From: an uncultured Francisellaceae bacterium
Lineage (GTDB): Bacteria > Pseudomonadota > Gammaproteobacteria > UBA6186 > Azoamicaceae
Direction: 5' to 3'
Length of the DNA: 59,994 nucleotides
NCBI GenBank assembly: GCA_903907935.1
Contig: CAIVQA010000085.1
Location: 1 to 59,994, forward strand
In this document: positions 27,171-36,229 of the stretch, piece by piece
Numbering within the stretch: the stretch's first letter is position 1
Layout of the letters: each line of letters begins with the position of its first letter
Translations under genes and position numbers: made by a program
Notes under the pieces: model-generated
Told to the model about the DNA's origin: nothing
Database searches by the model: none
Seen by the model: only the letters and a program-made list of their open reading frames with translations

Positions 27171-28169
27171 TCAATTGTATTTGTTTGATCCAGATGTACC
27201 TTTAAAGGCAGCAAAATAAACACCATAAACAATAATGTTTATAATTGGAATTACAGTAAGAATAAATGTTGCCCATCCGGAAATGCCAAGATCGTGTCCT
27301 CTTCTGACTCCGACAGAATAAAACATTATGGTTAAAATTATATTAGCTGAAAGAATAAAGGAGGAGGAGTTTAAAAAATTATTAATGCTCGTTTGTAGAG
27401 AGTTTGAGGTATTTTGATTTAAGGAATTTTGGTTAATAGTTTTATTAGCATGTTGTTCTGGTATATTATCAGTCTTTTTATTTGATTTAATTGTTTCCAT
27501 TAAATTAGAAATCATACTAGTGGCCGAAAGATTGCTGTTAGATTTAATTAATTCTTTTAATTTTGGTATAATTTCGCTATTAGACTTAATTAATTCTTTT
27601 AATTTGGATAATGATTCTTCTGTAGTTGGGGTTGTTGAACTGGTATTTAAGGAGGAGGTACTAGTATTATTAGTGGCTATTTGTTGCTGAATGCCATTCA
27701 TGGCATCATTTATTCGTTTATCTAATATTGGGTTACTACTAACAATAGCTCCTGGTTCTTGCGGTTTACCGCTCATTGCATCCTCTATTCGTTTGTCTAA
27801 AATGGTGTTGCTACTATCAGTACTTAATTGTTTTTGGTTGCCACTTATTATATCTTCCATTTTCTTGTTTACGATAGAATTACTATTACTTGATGGTTGT
27901 TGTCCCCCACTTAATACATTTTTTAGTTGTTGATCTAAGCTTAAATTGCTAGTATTTGGGTTTGATAAGTTTTTTACTAACCCCAACATATTGTTATTTT
28001 GTAAAATAGAATCAAGGTCTCCATTTTTATAAGCATCTATAAGCCCAGATAAATTAGAATTTGAATTTATCATTGGTGCCATAGTTAAACAGCTTAAAAT
28101 TGTAATAATGGTAGATTTGATTAGATATTGAGTTCTATTGATTCTACCTGAAAAAGATATTCCTAACAT
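27171..28169 (-). CDS. DUF805-like membrane protein with large repetitive insertion
   Basis: 332 residues. The N-terminus FSGRINRTQYLI and the C-terminal block RRGHDLGISGW followed by a hydrophobic stretch and GTSGSNKY are the conserved parts of DUF805 proteins, normally ~110-150 residues in one piece. Here roughly 200 residues of Asn/Ser/Gln-rich sequence are inserted after the first transmembrane segment, containing a triplicated unit (VNKKMEDIISG, LDKRIEDAMSG, LDKRINDAMNG) and a doubled LKELIKSNS. The insert probably faces one side of the membrane as a flexible loop. Function unknown. Confidence 0.7.
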   Translation of the reverse strand: MLGISFSGRINRTQYLIKSTIITILSCLTMAPMINSNSNLSGLIDAYKNGDLDSILQNNNMLGLVKNLSNPNTSNLSLDQQLKNVLSGGQQPSSNSNSIVNKKMEDIISGNQKQLSTDSSNTILDKRIEDAMSGKPQEPGAIVSSNPILDKRINDAMNGIQQQIATNNTSTSSLNTSSTTPTTEESLSKLKELIKSNSEIIPKLKELIKSNSNLSATSMISNLMETIKSNKKTDNIPEQHANKTINQNSLNQNTSNSLQTSINNFLNSSSFILSANIILTIMFYSVGVRRGHDLGISGWATFILTVIPIINIIVYGVYFAAFKGTSGSNKYN

Positions 28170-28182
28170 TTTATGCCTATGC

Positions 28183-29214
28183 TCATATAAATTTAAATTT
28201 TAGTTTAATAGTTACAATTTTAAACCATATTTTTAATAAATAATTAAACTTAATGATAGTATTAGTAATAAAAATTATCATTTTTAATTTAGATCTAGAT
28301 ATTTTTATTTGTGAAACATCACTAAAACCAGGATTTTTTTTTATATTTTGTAGAATATTGATTGCCATACCTATCGCCCATAAGCAAAACTTACGTATTC
28401 CAATTTGTTTTTTAGGGATCAATAAAATATAACTTAAAGCATTTTCTAAATGAATAAAATTTATATTAATTAAATTTATGATATTATTTTTGAAAAAAGT
28501 ATTATTAAGGTTTTGTGGTAATTTACTAAAATCTATTGATCCAAATAAATCTTTTGGTAAATAGCAAATTTGTCTAGCAAGATCGCTCCAACGATCTTTT
28601 AAAATGTTAGTCATTTGCAATGCTTGCCCAAAAGATCTGGCAAGAGGCATTAATTTATTTTGGTAATCGGTTGATAAATTAAGATATTCACAAAATAATT
28701 CTGTCAACATTTCTCCAACTACTCCAGCTACTATATAACAATATCGCTCTAGTGTTAGTAAATTATCTAATCCGTTTATACTAATTATTTTTTCAAATTC
28801 TTTCATACCATGGTTCATTATCGTTACACATTTTTTTAAAGATAATTGGTTTTCTATTGGTAAAGATTTAGTAACGCATAGTACTTGTTGTGAGTTTAGG
28901 ATTAATAATTTTTCATGAATAGAGGTTTTTTCTGATAATAATGGATGTAGTTCTTGAATAAATTGTTGGGTAGGGAAATGATCATCTAAAGTTTCGATAA
29001 ATTTTTCATGAAAATAAGCTTTTTGTGCCAAAGAAAGGTTAGCATCGTCTTCTATAGTATCTGTGATTCTACACAATAAATAACCGTTTGCTACAGGATT
29101 TTTTAGTTGCTCAGGTAATTGAGGAATGGTCAACGCGAAAGATCTAGATACTTTTTTTAGAATTTCATCTTGAAATTCTAATGCTAACTTTAATTCTTGA
29201 TTAAATGAATTCAT
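28183..29214 (-). CDS. squalene/phytoene synthase family protein
   Basis: 343 residues. Two Asp-rich prenyl-diphosphate motifs are present: DTIEDD at residues 52-57 and NILKDRWSDLARQICYLP at about 203-220. Head-to-head condensation of farnesyl or geranylgeranyl diphosphate is the expected reaction. The C-terminus has a short hydrophobic stretch that could touch the membrane. No other carotenoid or hopanoid genes are in the window, so the product (squalene, phytoene or dehydrosqualene) cannot be decided. Confidence 0.8.
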   Translation of the reverse strand: MNSFNQELKLALEFQDEILKKVSRSFALTIPQLPEQLKNPVANGYLLCRITDTIEDDANLSLAQKAYFHEKFIETLDDHFPTQQFIQELHPLLSEKTSIHEKLLILNSQQVLCVTKSLPIENQLSLKKCVTIMNHGMKEFEKIISINGLDNLLTLERYCYIVAGVVGEMLTELFCEYLNLSTDYQNKLMPLARSFGQALQMTNILKDRWSDLARQICYLPKDLFGSIDFSKLPQNLNNTFFKNNIINLININFIHLENALSYILLIPKKQIGIRKFCLWAIGMAINILQNIKKNPGFSDVSQIKISRSKLKMIIFITNTIIKFNYLLKIWFKIVTIKLKFKFI

Positions 29215-29247
29215 TTTTGATTAGTAACCCCAGCTGGAATTTATAAC

Positions 29248-29368
29248 CGTTCAGGTGAGTACCTATTTCCCACGAGGAACGTATTGTTTGAGCGCGTCTT
29301 TACTGATTTTTAACGATCAAAGTGCGCGAGTTACGTACCGCAGTAGGGAATAGGTACCCACCTGAACG
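29248..29368. repeat. palindromic element PE2, copy M
   Basis: 121 bp between the divergent synthase and MCP genes. The arms CGTTCAGGTGAGTACCTATT and, from the other end, CGTTCAGGTGGGTACCTATT differ at one base. The core has CACGAGGAACGTATTGTTTGAGCGCG and CGAGTTACGTACCGCAGT, as in copies L and N. Confidence 0.88.
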
Positions 29369-29487
29369 AACGTTACTGGAATCTTAGCAAATATAAGGTT
29401 GTTGTTTCAAATAACTAAAAATAGAAATAAAAATAAAGCTTTTATTAATTTAGCCGTTAATTCCATATAAGAAGAAGGGGTATTTTA

Positions 29488-31770
29488 GTGTTTAAGATTA
29501 AAAATTTGAGGATAGGCAGCAAAGTACTATTGGCATTAGTGTCGGTAACTTTTATCGCTATTATGTCTATAGCCTATGTATCTTATTTTACTGCTAAAAA
29601 TTTTTTACAAAAAGCCATATTTAATCAATTAATTTCTGCTCGAGAAATAAAGGCTACTCAAATAGAATCTTATTTTGATTTTGTTAATCTGCAATTAATT
29701 ACTTTTTCGAAAGATCAAATGATTATAGATGCCATGAAGTTATTTAAAGATACATTTTATAAGTTACCACAAGATTTAACAGGTAAAATCAACATTGAAG
29801 AAGTTAATTTATCGTTAAATAATTATTATTTAAATGAATATTTACCAAAATTAGCTCAATTTACTAATCAATTACAAAAACCAGAATATTATCAACCAAC
29901 AGAACTAAGCTCTAAAATTGCCCAGTATTTATATATTTCTAATAATAAAAATGTATTTGATAACAAAAAGAAGTTGATCGATGCAGCTGATGGTAGTTCT
30001 TATTCTAAAATACATCAATTATATCATGCGGCTATTTCTGAGTATATTGATAGCTTTGGATATGAAGATTTATTTTTTATTGATAATAAAACTGGCAATA
30101 TTGTGTATAGCGTATCAAAAGGAATAGATTTTGGTGAATCTTTATTAAGTGATTCTTACAGAAATACTAATTTTTATGAGGCATTTTCGGCCACTAAGTC
30201 TGGGCAAAGCGGTGTAACCAAGTTAACTGATTTCAAACCTTATTATCCTTTATTTAATGCTTTTAATGCGTTTATGGCTGCCCCAATTTTTGATGGTAAA
30301 GAGCAAGTAGGAGTAGTAGTATTTAGAATGTCGCACAATGAAATTAATTCTATTATGACTAATAGAAATGCTTGGACTAATATGGGATTTGGTAAGACTG
30401 GCGAGACATATTTAGTAGCTAATGATTATACAATTCGTAATCAACCAAGAGGTTTAATAGAGAATAAAGATACCTTTTTAGCATCCTTATATAAAGTTGG
30501 TTTTAATAGTAATCAATCTAAAACTATGGTAGAATTAATCAATAAATATAATAGTGCAATTGGATTGTATCCAGTAAGAACTACGGCTTCTATTCAGGGT
30601 ATAGATGGCGTAACTGATACTCAAACGTTAACTAATACTTTTGGTGAGAATGTATTATCTGCTTATAAGCCATTAGAAATTAATGGAGTTAAATGGGCAA
30701 TTATTAGTGAAATAAATGTTACTGAAGCTTTTGATCCAATAATTAAATTAAGAAATGAATTTTTATTTTTTACTATAGGATTATTGTTGTTGGCATGTAT
30801 AGTATCGTTAGTTTTTTCTCATTATATAATTACTAAACCTGTTAATCATATGTTAAATTCTGCTAATGATTTATTGCTTGGTGATGGAGATTTAACCAAA
30901 AGAATTGCCATAAGAAGTGAAGACGAGATCGGTAAAACTGCCAAAGCTTTAAATGGATTTTTAGAAAAGTTACAGCATGTAATATTAAATATAGGTACTT
31001 CGATGGAAGCATTATTGGAGTTATCAACAAAAATTAGTATTGCTGCTAAATCTGTAAGTACTGCTGCCAATTTACAAGCAACTAGCGTAGATCAAACTTG
31101 CATTACTTTAGATCAAATTAATTCCTCTATTAGTCAAAATGCTACTAGCGCTAAAGGTACCGAAAATATTGCTACAAATGCTTCTGTTGATGCTAAGCAG
31201 GGTGGTAATGCGATAAGCAATATTATTGCTGTTATGCAGTCGATTACTAACAAAATCAGCATTATAGATGATATTGCTTATAAAACTAATTTGTTAGCAT
31301 TAAATGCAGCAATAGAAGCAGCAAGAGCTGGAGAACAAGGTAAGGGTTTTGCAGTAGTTGCTTCCGAAATTAGAAAATTAGCAGAACGTAGTCAAATTGC
31401 TGCTCAAGAAATAGGCAGTATGGCGGAAAAAAGCACCAATATTTCAACGGAAGCTGAAAAGTTTTTAAATAAAATTATTCCGGCAATTTCTCAAACTGCC
31501 GAATTAGTGCATGAAATTGTACATGCATCAGAAAATCAAGCGGTTGCAGTTCAGCATATTGATAAGGCTATGGGATTAATAGACGAGCATACTAAGAAAA
31601 ATGCTATGGCTGCACAGGATTTAGCAACTATTGCGCAAGATATTGCTAAAAAAACCCAAAATTTAAAAGAGTTAATTGCTTTTTTCAAAGTAATGGAAAT
31701 TGATATAAAGCATGCAGAGATTAGTGAGGTTAAAAATTCTAAAATTGGTTTAATCGGCCCATCTAGTTGA
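29488..31770 (+). CDS. methyl-accepting chemotaxis protein
   Basis: 760 residues. TM1 (about 14-35), a long periplasmic sensor domain (about 36-425) of Cache-like character, TM2 (about 427-447), HAMP (about 448-500) and a cytoplasmic signalling coiled coil. The tip [20 protein letters not shown] (about residues 600-619) is fully conserved and should bind CheA and CheW. Start GTG 29488 has GAAGGGG upstream. It begins a tight unit with cheA (7 bp gap) and cheW. No CheR or CheB is encoded nearby. Confidence 0.93.
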   Translation: MFKIKNLRIGSKVLLALVSVTFIAIMSIAYVSYFTAKNFLQKAIFNQLISAREIKATQIESYFDFVNLQLITFSKDQMIIDAMKLFKDTFYKLPQDLTGKINIEEVNLSLNNYYLNEYLPKLAQFTNQLQKPEYYQPTELSSKIAQYLYISNNKNVFDNKKKLIDAADGSSYSKIHQLYHAAISEYIDSFGYEDLFFIDNKTGNIVYSVSKGIDFGESLLSDSYRNTNFYEAFSATKSGQSGVTKLTDFKPYYPLFNAFNAFMAAPIFDGKEQVGVVVFRMSHNEINSIMTNRNAWTNMGFGKTGETYLVANDYTIRNQPRGLIENKDTFLASLYKVGFNSNQSKTMVELINKYNSAIGLYPVRTTASIQGIDGVTDTQTLTNTFGENVLSAYKPLEINGVKWAIISEINVTEAFDPIIKLRNEFLFFTIGLLLLACIVSLVFSHYIITKPVNHMLNSANDLLLGDGDLTKRIAIRSEDEIGKTAKALNGFLEKLQHVILNIGTSMEALLELSTKISIAAKSVSTAANLQATSVDQTCITLDQINSSISQNATSAKGTENIATNASVDAKQGGNAISNIIAVMQSITNKISIIDDIAYKTNLLALNAAIEAARAGEQGKGFAVVASEIRKLAERSQIAAQEIGSMAEKSTNISTEAEKFLNKIIPAISQTAELVHEIVHASENQAVAVQHIDKAMGLIDEHTKKNAMAAQDLATIAQDIAKKTQNLKELIAFFKVMEIDIKHAEISEVKNSKIGLIGPSS

Positions 31771-31777
31771 GGTATTT

Positions 31778-33430
31778 ATGGATTTTAGTGGATCTATAAT
31801 AGAAACCTTCCTTGCCGAAGCAAAAGAATTATTAGCTAAAATGGAAGAAGTATTATTAAAAATTGAACAAGGAGATCAAAGTTTAGATTTAATAAACGAT
31901 CTTTTTAGATCGGCCCACACCTTAAAAGGTGCTGCTGGAATGTTTAATTTTACTGATCTTAGTAGTTTTGCACATGAAATAGAAAGTTTATTAGCTAAAT
32001 CCAGAGACAACAAAACTTCCTTGAGTAAAAGAAAAGCTGCGGTTTTATTAGAAATAGTAGATTGTTTGTCTAAGTTGTTAGAAGCTAGTGTTAACAAAAC
32101 CATTACTCCTGAATTAATTACTCATAAACAAAAATTATTAGAAAAGCTTAATAGTCCTACTTTAGATATTGATGAACCACTAGAGATATCTAAACCAGCA
32201 GAAATAGATAAACCACAAAATATTGATAGTGTTAGTGTCGGTAATAATTTTATTAAAATAAATTCTAGTAAATTAGATGAAATAATTAATTTAATCGGAG
32301 AAATAGTTATAGTTCAAGAATATATAAATAATTTAATTAAAGAACAAGTAATAGACCATGTTGAACTATTAAATGGATCAGAAAAACTTTCTAAATTAAT
32401 AGATGATTTAAAAAGTTTAAGTTTACAACTAAGAATGTTACCAATTAAAGAAATTTTTTCTAAATTTAATAGAGTAGTTAGAGATGTGGCAGTTCAAAAA
32501 AATAAACAAATTAAATTGCAGATAGAGGGAGAAGATACGGAATTAGATAGACTTATTATGGAAAAAATCAATGAACCATTGTTACATTTAATTAGAAATG
32601 CTTGTGATCATGGTATAGATCCTCCAGAAGTTAGAGTAGCTATTGGTAAACCAATTTGTGGTCTAGTAAAATTACAGGCTTGTCAAGAAAATGGTGAGGT
32701 AGTAATAAACACATCTGATGATGGTGGTGGAATAGATTTGGAAAAGGTTAAACAAAAAGCTATAGTTTCTGGTTTGATCAAAAAAGATTCAGAGTTATCT
32801 GAACAAGAAATTTTATCATGTATTTTTGAACCAGGATTTTCGACTAGCGATCAAGTGACTAATATTTCTGGTCGAGGTGTTGGTATGGATGTAGTAAAAA
32901 AAGAAATAGAAAAATTACATGGTAGTATAAAAATTACTACCAAAAAACAACAGGGCACTACGATATCCATTAGATTACCGTTAAGTTTGGCTATTAGTGA
33001 TGGATTGTTAATAAAAGTAGTAGATTTTTTATGCGTAATTCCTTTATGGAATGTATTAGAATGTGTGCCAATAAATAAAGCCGAATATCAATTAATAGAT
33101 CATCAAGGTTATTTTAATCTTAGAGAACAAATAATTCCTGTTATAAGTTTAAATAATTTTTGGGGTATAAAAAGTTTTCATAAACAACAAAACACTCTTG
33201 TTGTTATACAATATACCGAACATAAAATAGGCATTATAGTAGATGATCTTCAAGGAGAAGTTCAAACAATTATTAAACCTATGCCAGAGATCCTTAGTGG
33301 ATTATCGTGGATTAATGGTACTGCAGTTTTAGGGACCGGAGAAGTTGCGGTTATTTTAGATATTCCAGGATTAGTTGCTGATGTAATAGAAAAATATAAA
33401 CATTTATCTAAGATAGGAGCAACAATATGA
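31778..33430 (+). CDS. cheA: chemotaxis histidine kinase CheA (no P2 domain)
   Basis: 550 residues. P1/Hpt with phosphoacceptor His47 in RSAHTLKGAAGMF; only ~55 linker residues follow before P3 (about 165-225), so the P2 docking domain for CheY/CheB is absent. P4 ATPase has LIRNACDHGID (N box), SDDGGGID (G1) and GRGVGMDVV (G2). P5 CheW-like regulatory domain is at about 410-545. It overlaps cheW by four bases. The partner is presumably the response regulator-phosphatase at 40.9-42.1 kb (inference). Confidence 0.94.
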   Translation: MDFSGSIIETFLAEAKELLAKMEEVLLKIEQGDQSLDLINDLFRSAHTLKGAAGMFNFTDLSSFAHEIESLLAKSRDNKTSLSKRKAAVLLEIVDCLSKLLEASVNKTITPELITHKQKLLEKLNSPTLDIDEPLEISKPAEIDKPQNIDSVSVGNNFIKINSSKLDEIINLIGEIVIVQEYINNLIKEQVIDHVELLNGSEKLSKLIDDLKSLSLQLRMLPIKEIFSKFNRVVRDVAVQKNKQIKLQIEGEDTELDRLIMEKINEPLLHLIRNACDHGIDPPEVRVAIGKPICGLVKLQACQENGEVVINTSDDGGGIDLEKVKQKAIVSGLIKKDSELSEQEILSCIFEPGFSTSDQVTNISGRGVGMDVVKKEIEKLHGSIKITTKKQQGTTISIRLPLSLAISDGLLIKVVDFLCVIPLWNVLECVPINKAEYQLIDHQGYFNLREQIIPVISLNNFWGIKSFHKQQNTLVVIQYTEHKIGIIVDDLQGEVQTIIKPMPEILSGLSWINGTAVLGTGEVAVILDIPGLVADVIEKYKHLSKIGATI

Positions 33431-33954
33431 TCGTTATGGATAATGATAACAAAGATACTAATAAAGATGATAATAAATATTTAATTTTTTCGTTAGATCA
33501 AAATTTATATGGATTAGCTATAGAAAACGTTTCTGAGATTATAGAATATCAACATCCAACCAAAATACCTAATTTACCGCCATATATTCATGGATTATTA
33601 AATTTAAGAGGTAAAGTAGTACCGTTAATCGATTTTAATTTATATTTAGGTCAAACTAATACTAAGGTGTTAAAAAAAACCTGTGCAGTAATAATTAATT
33701 GTTTATTTAACAATAAACTAATTAGTCTTGGTATTTTAGTTGATGATGTTTTAGATGTAATAGAAGTACTACCATCTTCTTTAGAAGCAACCCCAGATTT
33801 TAATATAAAAATTAGATCGGAGTTTGTAAAAAATATGTTTGTTTTAAATGAACAGATAGTAATTTTACTTGATATCAATCAAGTGTTTTCTGTAAACACC
33901 TTAAATATAATAGCTGATATTCCTAATGCTGCTCAACCTACGGATCATGTTTAA
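33427..33954 (+). CDS. cheW: chemotaxis coupling protein CheW
   Basis: 175 residues. A CheW beta-barrel domain begins at YLIFSLDQNLYGLAIENV; IIEYQHPTKIPNLPPYIHGL and LNLRGKVVPLIDF are the characteristic blocks. It couples the MCP to CheA. Translationally coupled to cheA (ATGA). A charged Asp/Asn/Lys N-terminal extension of ~18 residues precedes the domain; a second ATG four codons in is an alternative start. Confidence 0.93.
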   Translation: MIVMDNDNKDTNKDDNKYLIFSLDQNLYGLAIENVSEIIEYQHPTKIPNLPPYIHGLLNLRGKVVPLIDFNLYLGQTNTKVLKKTCAVIINCLFNNKLISLGILVDDVLDVIEVLPSSLEATPDFNIKIRSEFVKNMFVLNEQIVILLDINQVFSVNTLNIIADIPNAAQPTDHV

Positions 33955-34063
33955 TTCTTATTTATTATTGTAACCTTGTTCCAATTTGCACTATCTGTAT
34001 ATTCTACTAAACTATTATCAAAGTCTTTATTAACAACATTTTTACTATGGACAGGGACGAACC

Positions 34064-35428
34064 ATGATTTTAAAAAAACATATACCATTGAAAGCAAAGT
34101 ATCTTGCAATTTTAGGGTTAGTAACATTACCAGCCATTAGTATTGCACATCCGAAAGCAGAACCAGTTAAACAGCATGTTACTGTAAGTCAACCTAAAGT
34201 TGGTGGTGTAGCATCGTTTAACTATTATTATGATGACACTGGGGGTAACCACGTTAGTAATGCTAGAAAATATGGTGACTGGCGTTTCTATGATTTTAAA
34301 TTACATTTAACTGGTGATATATCAGCTCTAAATTATCATGTGGAGTATGCCTGGTTTAGGGGTATGTTGAATAATCTAGTTTCTACTAACGATCCTAGTA
34401 CTTATAACCAATTTTTAGAAACTCATGTTGGATATAAGTTTAGTAATGGTGTTGTTGGGCAAGTTGGTAACACTAAAGTTCCTTTTGGTAATCCAGAAAC
34501 TCTTGGGTTTTGGCATAACATTAATTTTTGGGCAGGTTTTGGTGATAACTATCAAACAGGTCTTAAAATGATGTATAAAGATTCTCCATGGGATTTCGAA
34601 GTGCAGCTTGGTAAAAATAGTTTAGTAAATCCTAATAGTGCTGAGTCATATGCACCGAAGTTGACGACGGGAATATATGTTCCAGAATCTCCAGAAAATG
34701 CAGTTATTGGTGGAATGAATGTTGCTTCTACATATTATGCTAAAAATAATGAAGATAGCTTACAATTAGCTGCTAGAGTAGTTCACACTCATCATTTTCA
34801 CGAAAATACCAAAGTAGCAGTTGGTTTATCTGGACGTATTGGTAATACTTATAATACTCTATCTACTAAGAGAGAAAACCAATGGGCAGCAGCATTACAT
34901 GCTAATGGTTATGTAGATAGATGGTTAATCCAACTACAATATTTGCCTTATAGATATTCACCTAAATATCCTGGAGCTGATTATGGTGTAGGATCAAATA
35001 TAGTACATAATACCATGCAATTAGGTAAAGATGGGGTATTATATACTATTCCAACAAAAGCTAATATTTATGCAGCAGGAGTAGGGTATAAAATACCAGT
35101 ATCTTGGGGTAAAATCGAAGAAGTTACTGTGTTCGAAGAATATAGTACTTTAAGTGGTAAAGATACTAAGAAAAACACTAAAATGAATACTATTGGTTTT
35201 AAAATTAATGTTGGCCCATTGTTTTTAATTGCTGAAGCAATTACTGCTAAAAATATGGTTGGTATTGGCCAAGGATTATTACCAAATGGTGCTCTTAATA
35301 TTTTTAATATAGGTGGTGATGGTAATGCTTCTTATGTAAATAATGCTGGTGCATTGGCAACTACTTACGATGATAGCACCAATCACTGGAAAACTAAATT
35401 CAATATTAATATAGCTGCTAAGTTTTAA
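34064..35428 (+). CDS. outer membrane porin
   Basis: 454 residues with a signal peptide of about 28 residues (ending near PAISIA), then alternating beta-strand sequence rich in Tyr, Gly and Asn and a C-terminal Phe (NINIAAKF), the signal for BAM insertion. Segments such as DWRFYDFKLHLTGDI and GQVGNTKVPFG resemble phosphate-selective (OprO/OprP-type) porins. A terminator follows. It is close to cheW (about 110 bp) but probably has its own promoter. Confidence 0.82.
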   Translation: MILKKHIPLKAKYLAILGLVTLPAISIAHPKAEPVKQHVTVSQPKVGGVASFNYYYDDTGGNHVSNARKYGDWRFYDFKLHLTGDISALNYHVEYAWFRGMLNNLVSTNDPSTYNQFLETHVGYKFSNGVVGQVGNTKVPFGNPETLGFWHNINFWAGFGDNYQTGLKMMYKDSPWDFEVQLGKNSLVNPNSAESYAPKLTTGIYVPESPENAVIGGMNVASTYYAKNNEDSLQLAARVVHTHHFHENTKVAVGLSGRIGNTYNTLSTKRENQWAAALHANGYVDRWLIQLQYLPYRYSPKYPGADYGVGSNIVHNTMQLGKDGVLYTIPTKANIYAAGVGYKIPVSWGKIEEVTVFEEYSTLSGKDTKKNTKMNTIGFKINVGPLFLIAEAITAKNMVGIGQGLLPNGALNIFNIGGDGNASYVNNAGALATTYDDSTNHWKTKFNINIAAKF

Positions 35429-35464
35429 TTATTAATGTTAAATATGTAAACTCCATACTACTTT

Positions 35465-35501
35465 GCCCTCTTCGATCTGTCGAAGGGGGCATTTTCTTTT
35501 T
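35465..35501 (+). terminator. rho-independent terminator of the porin gene
   Basis: GCCCTCTTCGA pairs with TCGAAGGGGGC around a four-base loop, followed by ATTTTCTTTTT. Strong stem and U-tract about 40 bp after the porin stop. Confidence 0.85.
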
Positions 35502-35523
35502 GAGTCTGAATATACACATTTAA

Positions 35524-35648
35524 GGTAACTGTTCACCCATATCTAACCCGTCATTGCGAGCAGCGAAGCAATCCAGAATATCTCTAATTATAAACTAGAT
35601 TGCTTCGCTGCTTCGCAGCTTGCAATGACAGTGAGGTGAGCTGTTACC
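35524..35648. repeat. palindromic element PE4 (CGTCATTGCGAG type)
   Basis: 125 bp. Outer arms GGTAACTGTTCACCC and, from the other end, GGTAACAGCTCACCTC. The inner halves CGTCATTGCGAGCAGCGAAG and the complement of CTTCGCAGCTTGCAATGAC fold over a short AT-rich centre. CGTCATTGCGAGC-type repeats are widespread in unrelated bacterial genomes. No coding frame is apparent. Confidence 0.8.
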
Positions 35649-35791
35649 ATTTAAGAATTTACGGCTGACTTTTTTATCGCGGTCGCTAAATTGGTCATAC
35701 TTCAGGGCAAACGTATCTAAATTAGAGAATCAGGATGTTAAGTTTTTTGCCTCACCCCTTTTAGCTCAACGATTATCTATGTTCATCGAAA

Positions 35792-35820
35792 CCCTCTCCA
35801 AAAAAGAATTTTGGAGAGGG
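35792..35820. repeat. CCCTCTCC hairpin near the DUF559 fragment
   Basis: CCCTCTCCAAAA and TTTTGGAGAGGG form a perfect stem around AAGAA, about 100 bp before the DUF559 fragment. It is followed by CACTTTTTC, so it could act as a terminator, but such hairpins are also a repeat often seen around DUF559 genes. The interval 35649-35791 shows nothing else I can interpret. Confidence 0.5.
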
Positions 35821-35918
35821 AGTTCACTTTTTCATACAACTAATATTTGCTATTTTAGGCCACGATTTTTTTAGTAAAAACATTATATATATGTTTTAAT
35901 TTTTAACTACATTACATC

Positions 35919-36200
35919 ATGATGATACAAAAAATTAAATTATTACGATGTGCAAAAATTTTAAGAAAAAAATTCACTCCTGCTGAAAAAGTTTTGTGGC
36001 AAGCAATTAGAAATAGACAACTTAAAGGTTTAAAATTCCGTAGGCAATATTGGGTAAATAATTATATTGCAGATTTTGTATGTTTAGAATATAAATTGAT
36101 AATTGAATTGGATGGTAATATTCATATAAAACAACATGAACATAATGTTTTTAGAACTGATGTTTTATCTATTCTTAATTTTAAAGTGTTAAGATTTTAG
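35919..36200 (+). pseudogene. truncated DUF559 (Vsr-like endonuclease fold) gene
   Basis: 93 residues matching the N-terminal part of DUF559: LRKKFTPAEKVLWQAIRNRQ, KFRRQYWVNNYIADFVCLEY and LIIELDGNIH. Intact members continue after VLRF with a WNNEV-type segment and about 20 more residues. Here the stop codon falls immediately after VLRF and is part of a solo PE1 arm (36195-36229), so the 3' end has been removed. Probably non-functional. Confidence 0.75.
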
Positions 36201-36229
36201 AATACCGAAAATTCATGTGCGATTACTAT
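36195..36229. repeat. solo PE1 arm between DUF559 and recD2
   Basis: TTTTAGAATACCGAAAATTC followed by ATGTGCGATTACTAT matches the right arm of copy G or H. No left arm is present. It provides the stop of the DUF559 fragment on the plus strand and, through its last bases, the stop of recD2 on the minus strand. Confidence 0.75.

Noticed and set aside
35524..35648. Treating the CGTCATTGCGAG palindrome as a novel element.
   Set aside because: Repeats of this type are common in many bacterial genomes; only its co-occurrence with PE1-PE3 is of interest.
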